Shown here one piece after another: positions 33,905-40,027 of a DNA stretch of 40,966 bases. The stretch covers positions 1 through 40,966 of IMG/VR virus record IMGVR_UViG_3300031840_000210. The stretch is one strand, 5' to 3'. The notes beneath the pieces were generated by a model, which was not told the origin of the DNA, made no database searches, and worked only from the letters and a program-made list of their open reading frames with translations. This DNA comes from a virus. The translations under genes and the position numbers were made by a program. The first letter of the stretch is position 1. The number at the start of each line of letters is the position of its first letter.

Positions 33905-34123
33905 CTAATCCCAATCTTGAATATCATTATTTGAATGTGAAAGCACACTTCTCATAGCACTCATAATTCCATTTTTATTTGGCTCAAATTCAATTACATT
34001 TAATTCAAGGCTTGACTCTTCATCAGTTTCTTGTTCCTTAATATATCTCTGAGCATCTTTCTTATTTCTAAACAAAGCACAGTGTGTTATCTCATTCTCA
34101 TCTGAAACAAAATAAATTTTCAT
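33905..34123 (-). CDS. Small hypothetical protein, 72 aa
   Basis: A 72-residue protein: MKIYFVSDENEITHCALFRN then KKDAQRYIKEQETDEESSL and a beta end LNVIEFEPNK. The pattern of strand, Asp/Glu turn and KKDAQRYIKEQ helix is one I know from many small phage proteins of unknown role. The ribosome site AGAGAGG precedes ATG 34123, and a promoter plus an upstream terminator give it its own transcription unit. Confidence 0.7.
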   Translation of the reverse strand: MKIYFVSDENEITHCALFRNKKDAQRYIKEQETDEESSLELNVIEFEPNKNGIMSAMRSVLSHSNNDIQDWD

Positions 34124-34158
34124 ATAAAACCTCTCTATTTTTTTGTCTTACTTACAAG

Positions 34159-34187
34159 ATAACATGACATTTTTAATTTGGTCGCAA
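34159..34187 (-). promoter_or_regulatory. Candidate promoter for the 72-residue gene
   Basis: On the minus strand TTGCGA (34187-34182), 17-base spacer and TGTTAT (34164-34159) lie just past the T run of the strong terminator at 34193-34226 and 36 bases before the gene start. The position right after a terminator supports an independent promoter. Confidence 0.45.
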
Positions 34188-34192
34188 GTGGC

Positions 34193-34226
34193 AAAAAAAA
34201 AGGGAAGATTTTTACATCTTCCCTTT
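34193..34226 (-). terminator. Rho-independent terminator, leftward
   Basis: On the minus strand AAAGGGAAGAT, loop GTAAAA, ATCTTCCCTTT forms an 11-bp hairpin that runs directly into nine T. It is a textbook intrinsic terminator. It is the second of two that stop leftward transcripts before the 34123 gene. Confidence 0.88.
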
Positions 34227-34334
34227 AGGTGTTAGGTTATTACTAACTTATTAACACAGTAGGAGGTTTTAATTACTATGTTAATCAAACATACTTGTTT
34301 TTAATATAGGTCAAAAGATTGCAAAACGCAATAG

Positions 34335-34365
34335 TTATCCACAATTTATTAACAACTTATCCACA
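34335..34365 (+). other. Two perfect DnaA boxes, possible origin
   Basis: TTATCCACA occurs at 34335-34343 and again at 34357-34365, same strand, 22 bases apart (two helix turns). Both match the strict R-type DnaA box. The surroundings are AT-rich with repeats. By analogy to plasmid and bacterial origins this could recruit host DnaA. No Rep gene lies next to it, so an origin function is inference. Confidence 0.5.
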
Positions 34366-34387
34366 GGTTGTTTACATCCATATTTTT

Positions 34388-34480
34388 ACCAGTAAATATT
34401 TATTTTGAGCTACCTGAAGCACGTTAGCAACTACTATCACCCAACTACCAACAATCAATATATACCAGTAAATATTTATA
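34388..34480 (-). repeat. Second pair of AT-palindrome repeats
   Basis: ACCAGTAAATATTTATT (34388-34404) and ACCAGTAAATATTTATA (34464-34480), direct repeats 76 bases apart on the plus strand. They match the pair at 25706-25772 and weaker copies at 32917, 33774, 37365 and 38738. In two of these loci (25.7 and 34.4 kb) the repeats sit as a pair in non-coding DNA next to leftward genes. Confidence 0.65.
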
Positions 34481-34535
34481 TAATCAGGTATAGCCGACTG
34501 CTGTATTATTAGATGCGTGAGGGAAAATTTTTGCC

Positions 34536-34576
34536 AAAAAAAAAGGCGATAACTACTAATTAAAGTAGCTATCGCC
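34536..34576 (-). terminator. Rho-independent terminator of the ribozyme operon
   Basis: On the minus strand GGCGATAGCTACT, loop TTAATT, AGTAGTTATCGCC, then nine T: a 13-bp hairpin with one mismatch or wobble. It closes the leftward ribozyme operon about 205 bases after its last gene. Confidence 0.88.
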
Positions 34577-34780
34577 CATGACAATTTTTCGTGTAAGTTT
34601 GTCAGACTTACTGCTATTCAAATTAATTGCCTGTTATTTATCGTTAGCATTTATTATTTATTTTGCTTGGCACTCGCACTCTAGCAACTGGCAAGTCTAG
34701 TTTTTGTTTTCAAGAGCCAAACTAACAGACTCATGCAATTTCAGTTATTTTATTTTATGTCGCATAACTGGGAACAACTC
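34577..34780 (-). other. 3' untranslated region of the ribozyme operon
   Basis: 204 bases between the last gene's stop and the terminator. No gene. A segment on the minus strand with GCAAAATAAATAATAAATGC and TAACAGG resembles part of the loop-III insert of the ribozyme at 37398-37647, and GTAAGT-CTGACAA-ACTTAC is a small hairpin. UGACAA/UUGUCA could form a helix near 34577-34607. The region is probably structured RNA. Confidence 0.45.
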
Positions 34781-34933
34781 TCAAGATCGACAATCATTTT
34801 CAATTTCTGATAGCCATTTATCAAAGTCTGCTTGTAATTGACTAGGCATATTAGCAAGTAAGACTACTAATGCTGGACTATCACTCCACTCTACTAAAAT
34901 TTGTGTAGCAACAATTTTTTTATTCTCTTCCAT
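34781..34933 (-). CDS. Small acidic protein, last gene of ribozyme operon, 50 aa
   Basis: A 50-residue frame with a strong ribosome site (AGGAGG, four bases before ATG 34933). The product is MEENKKIVATQILVEWSDSP then ALVVLLANMPSQLQADFDKW: an N-terminal helix or strand and a C-terminal amphipathic helix. Unknown family. A hammerhead ribozyme (34962-35029) lies 29 bases upstream, so its message should begin with a processed 5' end. Confidence 0.65.
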   Translation of the reverse strand: MEENKKIVATQILVEWSDSPALVVLLANMPSQLQADFDKWLSEIENDCRS

Positions 34934-34961
34934 AAAACCTCCTATTTTTTATGAATTTATT

Positions 34962-35029
34962 TAAGTTTCTGTTTCGCCTATTTTTAGGCTCATCAGTGAA
35001 AAACACCCATTTTTCAGACAAAAACTCAG
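34962..35029 (-). ncRNA. Hammerhead ribozyme HHR1, type III
   Basis: Minus strand, 5' to 3': stem III strand UGAGUUUUUG, then UC (cleavage after C at 35017), stem I hairpin UGAAAAA-UGGGUG-UUUUUCA (7 perfect bp), core CUGAUGA, stem II GCCUA-AAAA-UAGGC, core GAAA, stem III strand CAGAAACUUA (10 bp, three wobbles). All conserved core bases are present. It lies after the VWA gene and before the 50-residue gene. Cleavage leaves the ribozyme on the 5' end of the downstream message. Confidence 0.9.
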
Positions 35030-35070
35030 ATTTCGACCTCTCAGAATCCTCTCTATTGCATTAAGACGAT

Positions 35071-35110
35071 AAGGGTAAGGGTCTAGCATAGGCTAGATTA
35101 CCCTACCCTT
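35071..35110 (-). other. Long GC-rich hairpin after the VWA gene
   Basis: On the minus strand AAGGGTAGGGTAATCTAGC, loop CTAT, GCTAGACCCTTACCCTT pair over about 16 bp with one internal bulge (TAA against C) and one wobble. No T run follows, so it is not a classic terminator. It begins 15 bases after the VWA stop and stands upstream of HHR1. It could protect the 3' end of the upstream message or attenuate transcription. Confidence 0.7.
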
Positions 35111-35125
35111 AAATCGAATCAGACG

Positions 35126-36382
35126 TTAGTGAAACTCAGAAACATTGACGTATACGTTCTCTCCAAAAGGAAATTTAGGGTCATACTCATAACCATTATG
35201 AGTTATCGCCCAAATTACAGGAACGCTTGGCTCTACTTTTGCATCCACTTCGCCATAAGCATCAGTGAAATAAATAAAGGCACATACATCATCAACATCA
35301 TCTGAATGGTCATTAAAGAGATTAAAAGGAGGGTCAAAATCTGTTCCTCCTCCACCTCTTACCTCCAGTTCAATATTTTCACCCATTGAGAGATCAAATA
35401 TATCCCACCATTCACCCTCGCTATTTTTTCTTACAGTAGTGTCGCAATAGCAAACTCTTACTTTATCAATATTGCAAGATTCACATATTGCCTGTAATTC
35501 CTCAGAAAAAATGTTGAGTTCAAATTGTGAAACTGAACCACTGGTATCAATAGCAACTGCAATTTCCCCACCCTCATTAGAACGTATCTTGCTAGGTAAA
35601 TTAATACCCCTCCAAGCATGACGTTTATTCAGTCTTGACCATGATTGATCTTTTAGGGTCATTGAAGTTAGTAAATCAGATAACAAGTCTTTCCAGTTAA
35701 GAGTTCCACCCTTAACAGCATCAACTCTTCCAGTCATTGAGGAAGTTCCACTCAGACTGGCGATCTTATCAGCGAAAAACACTTGCGATCTGATAGCATT
35801 AGACATTTCTTCCTTTTCAGATTCATTCAGAGGTTTACCCTCTTCATTCACTGCATCCCATACCTCACCTATAAGTTTAGGTATGTCTGAATACTTATCA
35901 TCACTTGATGATTGTGAATTGCTATCTGAATCATCAGAATTGCCATTTGCACTATTGCACTCATTTATTGCTTGTTGCAAAGCATCATCATTAGTATCAA
36001 GTTCTCGATAGACTTGTTCAGCAGTCCATTTACGATACTTAGAATTAAATAATCCACCTTGAGGTAAATCCATGCCTAGATCAATTTTGATATAAGCATT
36101 GATTACATAATCAGTAGCTACATTCCATAGTTCGTGATTACGTTTACCTCGTCTAAGTGGATGTTCCCATACAACGTGCATAGATTCATGGATAAGGACA
36201 CACTCTATTTCTTTATCTGTTATCTCTTTAACAAACTTGGGATTCCAGAGTATCTCTTTTCCATTGGTAGCCATAGTGTCGCATTTATCAGTTTCTACTA
36301 ATTCAAGATTAAGTAGCATTGATGCAATTCCTACATCATGTTTCATTAATCTTGCTCTTGCTTGTAAAACTCTATCAGTCAT
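35126..36382 (-). CDS. Metallopeptidase-like/VWA protein, DUF2201 type, 418 aa
   Basis: N-terminal putative metallopeptidase domain with HESMH (65-69) and VATDYVINAYI; Asn/Ser/Asp-rich linker (about 135-165); C-terminal VWA-like domain with a MIDAS motif DTSGS and GGGGTDFDPPF, then FIYFTDAYGE. This is the DUF2201 architecture, found beside MoxR-type AAA ATPases in bacteria and phages (N4-like phages carry an ATPase/VWA pair). The pair is thought to act as a metal-dependent protein remodelling machine; the client is unknown. ATG 36382 chosen: GGTGG lies upstream, and the start overlaps the previous stop by 8 bases (ATGACTGA). A GTG at 36391 is possible. Confidence 0.85.
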   Translation of the reverse strand: MTDRVLQARARLMKHDVGIASMLLNLELVETDKCDTMATNGKEILWNPKFVKEITDKEIECVLIHESMHVVWEHPLRRGKRNHELWNVATDYVINAYIKIDLGMDLPQGGLFNSKYRKWTAEQVYRELDTNDDALQQAINECNSANGNSDDSDSNSQSSSDDKYSDIPKLIGEVWDAVNEEGKPLNESEKEEMSNAIRSQVFFADKIASLSGTSSMTGRVDAVKGGTLNWKDLLSDLLTSMTLKDQSWSRLNKRHAWRGINLPSKIRSNEGGEIAVAIDTSGSVSQFELNIFSEELQAICESCNIDKVRVCYCDTTVRKNSEGEWWDIFDLSMGENIELEVRGGGGTDFDPPFNLFNDHSDDVDDVCAFIYFTDAYGEVDAKVEPSVPVIWAITHNGYEYDPKFPFGENVYVNVSEFH

Positions 36383-37343
36383 CTTTACCACCTAGTTTTT
36401 TCATTAATCCACCTTTCAATGGGTCAATGGCTTTATCTAGATCATCAGCAACTTTTTTACGTTTTGCATCTCCAATATCAGTCTCATCTCGAAGAGAATC
36501 AATACTGTTAATGGTAGACAAAACAGCTACTAGACTTTGATGAGCATTAGCTATATCAGAGTCATTGCCTAATATGTCTTGATTGACGTTAGGTATAACT
36601 TCAACTGCTTTTCGCAATTTGTCGAAACTAGAATCTTTAAAAAATCCACCCTGTTTATTAGTAGGGTCATAAGATTTAAGCTTCTCTGATATATGCTCAA
36701 CTTGTTCTACTAGAGCATCAACAGTGGTCTGAAAGATTGTCTTAACATTTTTGCTAAGTCTCTTTTCAGCATCCTGTTCGATACGTTTTCGCAAGTCAGC
36801 AGATACGTTTAATCTGATATCGTTGCTATAGCTAGGTATTAAAGAAATCTCAAAATCAAATTTGAATTTATCTTTAATATCATCCACTGGAGGATAATCA
36901 CCCATATTGAAAGCATGACCTAAAACGCCTTTAGCATCATCAATCATCTTGGGGTAGTTCTTACAAAACTCATCAACCTCTTTAAAGAAGTCTTGCCTTG
37001 CTTGATCTACTGCCTTCTGCAAATTGTCTAATTGACTATTTGGGCATAATCTCCACCCACTAACGACCTTGTTATCATCATCCGAGGAATTATCATCCCA
37101 AGGCAAAGTCAGTGGATAGTACCTATCATTTCGCACTTTGTTAATGATTCGTCTAAAGTATTTATTAGCATTGAATCCAACTAAATGCTTGGCAACGTGC
37201 AACATAGATTGATCACTAGTATTAGTAATGTCAGCTAGGCTATCACGAAGTGATTTATCAGTTTTAATGCCACTCCAAAACTTAGTAGTAAGTCTTACCA
37301 AAGTAGCATTTTCACTTAACGTATTAGTATTTTCATTTTTCAT
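36375..37343 (-). CDS. DUF3150-like coiled-coil partner protein, 322 aa
   Basis: Helical 322-residue protein with long coiled coils (LDNLQKAVDQARQDFFKEVDEF, VDALVEQVEHISEKLKSYDP). Position between a MoxR ATPase and a VWA protein, size and composition match the DUF3150-type protein of this triad. It probably bridges ATPase and VWA protein. The overlap of its end with the VWA gene is the only place in this operon with no intergenic gap, and the only junction with no hammerhead ribozyme. The ribosome site AGGAGG precedes ATG 37343. Confidence 0.72.
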   Translation of the reverse strand: MKNENTNTLSENATLVRLTTKFWSGIKTDKSLRDSLADITNTSDQSMLHVAKHLVGFNANKYFRRIINKVRNDRYYPLTLPWDDNSSDDDNKVVSGWRLCPNSQLDNLQKAVDQARQDFFKEVDEFCKNYPKMIDDAKGVLGHAFNMGDYPPVDDIKDKFKFDFEISLIPSYSNDIRLNVSADLRKRIEQDAEKRLSKNVKTIFQTTVDALVEQVEHISEKLKSYDPTNKQGGFFKDSSFDKLRKAVEVIPNVNQDILGNDSDIANAHQSLVAVLSTINSIDSLRDETDIGDAKRKKVADDLDKAIDPLKGGLMKKLGGKDD

Positions 37344-37397
37344 AAAACCTCCTAGAAAAATATATACTGGTTAATAATATTTCCTATCATTAGGAAA

Positions 37398-37647
37398 CAC
37401 CTAGACTAGAGAGTAGTTAGCGTAAAATTTAAAAGTCAGTTCCTTTTATTTAACATATTGTTTTATCCTGTTAGGGCATTTAATATTTATTTTGCCCTGT
37501 ATCACTGGTTGTCATTAAAGGTAGCCACTTCCCACCTTAACTTTTAAATCAATACATAACCAACAAGAAAACTAAAATGCTTAATTGCAATTCAGCGTAT
37601 CTTTACTCTCCAGTTTCGCCTAAATTTCATAGGCTCTTCAGTAGGTT
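37398..37647 (-). ncRNA. Hammerhead ribozyme HHR2, type I, with 188-nt insert in loop III
   Basis: Minus strand: stem I strand ACCUA directly after the MoxR stop, core CUGAAGA, stem II GCCUA-UGAAAUU-UAGGC, core GAAA, stem III CUGGAGAGUA (37613-37604), 188-nt loop, stem III partner UACUCUCUAG (37415-37406, 10 bp with one wobble), UC with cleavage after 37404, stem I strand UAGGU. The insert has its own 9-bp outer helix (UUUAAAAGU with ACUUUUAAA). No gene longer than 11 codons fits in the insert. The ribozyme stays on the 3' end of the upstream message. Confidence 0.82.
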
Positions 37648-38697
37648 TTAATACTCTAAATCTTGATGCTCAACTTTAAATTTTGCATAGACTGAAGTAT
37701 CAATCAATTCACTTCTCCTAGTAATAGATTGTCTTACAAAAAACAAACTAAACTCTGGAGTAGCGAATTTCTGAACATAGGCAAGAGCATTTTCAAAATA
37801 ATCTACAACTAGAGATTCTTTTGCACTCTTGATTACATCCACTAAGGCAACAGCAGTGGCAAAACAAAGTCCTACTTTGTCAACGACTTCCACGTCTTTA
37901 CCACTTACTATGTCGCTTAGATTTGGAACATCATCCATTAGTGAAATGAAGTTAGTAAATTCAATTGCTTGAATCTCGCCAACATCACATTCAGCTATTT
38001 TTTGGATGAGTTCTTTAGGTGGATTGGTTTTCAATGTATCACTCAATCTCGACCATGCCCTAGGACTTGGTTGAGGAGTAGTGATCTTGGCATCAAAGTC
38101 ATTAAGAAATTGAGGTTGAAAGTTCAGATAACCTACTACCCTACTATCAACGTCATTCTCAATTGCCCACTTATCCCAATCTTGAAAATCATGCTCAAAA
38201 TTAATCAATGAGCATCTTCCAATAACATGACTAGGAAGTTTGTTAGAACCAGCACGATCACTCGCCCTGTTTCCAGCACATACCATTTTCCACCCTTTAG
38301 GCAAAACATATTCACCTAAACGCTTTTCATAGATCAATTGACCCACTACTGCTTGAACGCTTGGATGTGCTTGGGCATACTCATCAAAAAATAAGATACC
38401 CTCACCACTCTTAGGAAGATTGCCTAGGAAGGCTCTCTTTTGTCCTCCCTCATCATCTATATAAGGAAGTCCACCAAGATCAACTGATTCATACAACGAA
38501 AGTCTAAAATCAATAAATCCAAACTCTTTTGACTTAGGATTAATGTTATCAACGACTATCTCTCTATCATCAGCTAACTCAGTAGCCAATTGCCTAACTA
38601 CAGCAGATTTACCAACACCAGTTCCACCTAGTAGAAAAGGCGTGTTTCCACCACCTAAAACAGATTTCATAATCTGCAATGCTTGACTTGGTTTCAT
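37648..38697 (-). CDS. MoxR-type AAA+ ATPase, 349 aa
   Basis: AAA+ domain with Walker A GGTGVGKS (24-31), Walker B ILFFDE (101-106) and sensor-1 AGNRASD, plus the MoxR-like beta insert (LSLYESVDLGGLPYI). MoxR ATPases act with VWA proteins on metal insertion or complex assembly. ATG 38697 was chosen because GGAGGG lies seven bases upstream; ATG 38712, five codons earlier, has none and would lie on a hairpin. The upstream gap holds HHR3 plus a hairpin (GATTCACT / GGTGAATC) whose loop contains the AT-palindrome repeat. Confidence 0.9.
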   Translation of the reverse strand: MKPSQALQIMKSVLGGGNTPFLLGGTGVGKSAVVRQLATELADDREIVVDNINPKSKEFGFIDFRLSLYESVDLGGLPYIDDEGGQKRAFLGNLPKSGEGILFFDEYAQAHPSVQAVVGQLIYEKRLGEYVLPKGWKMVCAGNRASDRAGSNKLPSHVIGRCSLINFEHDFQDWDKWAIENDVDSRVVGYLNFQPQFLNDFDAKITTPQPSPRAWSRLSDTLKTNPPKELIQKIAECDVGEIQAIEFTNFISLMDDVPNLSDIVSGKDVEVVDKVGLCFATAVALVDVIKSAKESLVVDYFENALAYVQKFATPEFSLFFVRQSITRRSELIDTSVYAKFKVEHQDLEY

Positions 38698-38770
38698 AAT
38701 AATTCCCTCCATGAAACAAAGTTAGTAAAAAAGATTCACCAGTCAATAATAAATATTTTCCAGTGAATCC

Positions 38771-38834
38771 ACCTAGACTAGATCAAGTCTCCTCAATCTA
38801 GTTTCGCAAGAATCTCACTCGCTCTTCAGTAGGT
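38771..38834 (-). ncRNA. Hammerhead ribozyme HHR3, type I, compact
   Basis: Minus strand: stop codon UAA of the 90-residue gene, then stem I ACCUA, core CUGAAGA, stem II GCGAG-UGAGAUU-CUUGC, core GAAA, stem III CUAGAU-UGAGGAGACUUG-AUCUAG (6 perfect bp), UC with cleavage between 38776 and 38775, stem I UAGGU. Complete 64-nt ribozyme with every core base present. The upstream message ends in the ribozyme. Confidence 0.92.
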
Positions 38835-39107
38835 TTATTGATTCGCTAATGGCACTGCTTTTTTATAAGCATCTTCCCAAGTTAAATTAGGAACATTAGA
38901 TTCAAGTACATTAATAAAATGATAAGCATCATTCTTGTATTTAAAATCATTTATAAAATGGGCAACTCCCTTTCCATTAGATAAAACAACTAAGGTCAAC
39001 AGTCTCCATTTATAAGAACCAGTGATATTAGGTCTAAATAAAATATAGTGATCGCCACTCTTTAAACCCTCGATATAAACTCCCTTCTTTTTAAAGAATT
39101 TATCCAT
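38835..39107 (-). CDS. Hypothetical protein, 90 aa
   Basis: A 90-residue protein: DKFFKKKGVYIEGLKSGDHY, ILFRPNITGSYKWRLLTLVV, a helix NDAYHFINVLESN and a C-terminal WEDAYKKAVPL. A small alpha/beta domain of unknown function. AGGAGG precedes ATG 39107. HHR4 lies upstream and HHR3 begins at its stop codon, so it should sit on its own processed message. Confidence 0.7.
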   Translation of the reverse strand: MDKFFKKKGVYIEGLKSGDHYILFRPNITGSYKWRLLTLVVLSNGKGVAHFINDFKYKNDAYHFINVLESNVPNLTWEDAYKKAVPLANQ

Positions 39108-39135
39108 AATAAATACCTCCTAGTATTTAATAATT

Positions 39136-39202
39136 ACCTAGACTAAACCCTAAATAATTAGGGTCTAGTTTCGCCTGTATTTCAAAGGCTCGTCAGTAGG
39201 TT
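39136..39202 (-). ncRNA. Hammerhead ribozyme HHR4, type I
   Basis: Minus strand: stem I ACCUA, core CUGACGA, stem II GCCU-UUGAAAUAC-AGGC, core GAAA, stem III CUAGACCCUAA-UUAU-UUAGGGUUUAG (11 bp, one wobble), UC with cleavage between 39141 and 39140, stem I UAGGU. All core bases are present. It lies between the 143-residue gene and the 90-residue gene. Confidence 0.92.
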
Positions 39203-39211
39203 AAATTGCTA

Positions 39212-39643
39212 TTACCATGAAGTAATCGCGGTAAGCTTGGCAATTGGCTCATCTAAAAATAGATCATTGTTTACTTCTCTCAATGTATAAACCTTGCTTG
39301 GGTCTATCTCCATGCAAGTGGTGTTGATGTAAAGATATTGATTACCTTTAGATTGTTTCAAGTAAACAGCATCACTTTTAAACAGTTCATAAAATAAAGT
39401 GTTCAATCTCTCTCTCGTTGTAACTGTATCCCACCCACACATTGAAAAACATAAGTGAATATTTTTACTTAAATTAAAGTCCGGATGATTTTTCTCCCAC
39501 CATGCAATTTTATTGTCATGCAGATAGATTCCCATTTCTCCATTACTCACCCATTCAGATACAGGGCAAACTCTGGAATTACCTATACTTTTATTTTTGT
39601 TATTAATAAACGCTTTCGCAATTTCTACAGATATTTTTCTCAT
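39212..39643 (-). CDS. Hypothetical protein, 143 aa
   Basis: Alpha/beta protein (RKISVEIAKAFINNKNKSIGNSRVCPVSEWV, GIYLHDNKIAWWEKN, HLCFSMCGWDTVTTRERLN, QYLYINTTCMEIDP). I recognise the pattern vaguely from small proteins of marine phages, of unknown role. ATG 39643 was chosen: GGAGG is eight bases upstream, while the TTG further up overlaps the ribosome site. That ribosome site is the strand that pairs with the CCUCC upstream of HHR5. Confidence 0.7.
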   Translation of the reverse strand: MRKISVEIAKAFINNKNKSIGNSRVCPVSEWVSNGEMGIYLHDNKIAWWEKNHPDFNLSKNIHLCFSMCGWDTVTTRERLNTLFYELFKSDAVYLKQSKGNQYLYINTTCMEIDPSKVYTLREVNNDLFLDEPIAKLTAITSW

Positions 39644-39650
39644 AAATAAA

Positions 39651-39724
39651 ACCTCCAAGTTTTATGTTTCTTGAATCCCATTGTGGGATTCTCTTCAGCA
39701 CGTTAGTTCGTGGACATAGGAGGG
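39651..39724 (-). ncRNA. Hammerhead ribozyme HHR5, type III, pairing with the ribosome site
   Basis: Minus strand: CCUCC, stem III UAUG, UC with cleavage between 39713 and 39712, stem I CACG-AACUAA-CGUG, core CUGAAGA, stem II GAAUCCC-ACAAU-GGGAUUC, AA, GAAA, stem III CAUA, bulge, GGAGG. The last GGAGG is the ribosome site of the 39643 gene and pairs with CCUCC that follows the previous stop. Two extra A between stem II and GAAA depart from the consensus; HHR6 shares them. Confidence 0.7.
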
Positions 39725-39727
39725 AAA

Positions 39728-39949
39728 TTAATCCCCCCTCTCTTTTAAAATATAATCAATAACATTAACTACAGTTTTAAAAGTTTTAAGCATAGGAAAA
39801 CCACTTTCATAATTAATTGTTTCTCCTCTATCCTCTCTCTGTTTAATATTCTCTAATAACATATTTTTATGTTTAGTTAGACGATCAATAGACCATTCAG
39901 AAAAAGTCTCATAATAAAAATCAAATACAGATTGTTGATTTATTTCCAT
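39728..39949 (-). CDS. Small hypothetical protein, first gene of ribozyme operon, 73 aa
   Basis: A 73-residue, Glu/Lys-rich helical protein (SVFDFYYETFSEWSIDRLTKHKNMLLENIKQRED, then FPMLKTFKTVVNVIDYILKE). No family recognised. The ribosome site TTGGAGG lies eight bases before ATG 39949 and is paired in the HHR6 fold. It is the first gene after the leader. Confidence 0.7.
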   Translation of the reverse strand: MEINQQSVFDFYYETFSEWSIDRLTKHKNMLLENIKQREDRGETINYESGFPMLKTFKTVVNVIDYILKERGD

Positions 39950-39957
39950 AATTCATA

Positions 39958-40027
39958 CCTCCAAGTATGTTTCTTGAATCCCAAAATAGGATTCTCTTCA
40001 GCTTGTTAATTCAAGGACACTGGAGGT
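39958..40027 (-). ncRNA. Hammerhead ribozyme HHR6, type III, pairing with the ribosome site
   Basis: Minus strand: ACCUCCA, stem III GUG, UC with cleavage between 40016 and 40015, stem I CUUG-AAUUAA-CAAG, core CUGAAGA, stem II GAAUCCU-AUUUU-GGGAUUC, AA, GAAA, stem III CAU, ACU bulge, UGGAGGU. The last seven bases contain the ribosome site of the 39949 gene. Stem I differs from HHR5 at two pairs, both compensated. It shares with HHR5 two extra A before GAAA. Confidence 0.72.

Larger units (their letters stand above)
34227..34535. other. Non-coding region between the two terminators
   Basis: No convincing gene. Holds two DnaA boxes, two AT-palindrome repeats (ACCAGTAAATATTTAT at 34388 and 34464) and short runs of A and T. 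On the plus strand AGGAGG (34261-34266) precedes an ATG with a nine-codon frame (MLIKHTCF), which could be a leader peptide but lacks any downstream gene. It may be an origin or a control region. Confidence 0.55.

Noticed and set aside
34261-34304. Nine-codon frame with AGGAGG on the plus strand
   Set aside because: No downstream gene for a leader peptide to control; the ribosome site is 11 bases away; noted only in the region entry.
34577-34607. Possible seventh hammerhead near the operon terminator (GUC followed by UGACAA and a matching UUGUCA)
   Set aside because: The helix UGACAA/UUGUCA is there, but no CUGANGA or GAAA core follows, so it cannot be a hammerhead.
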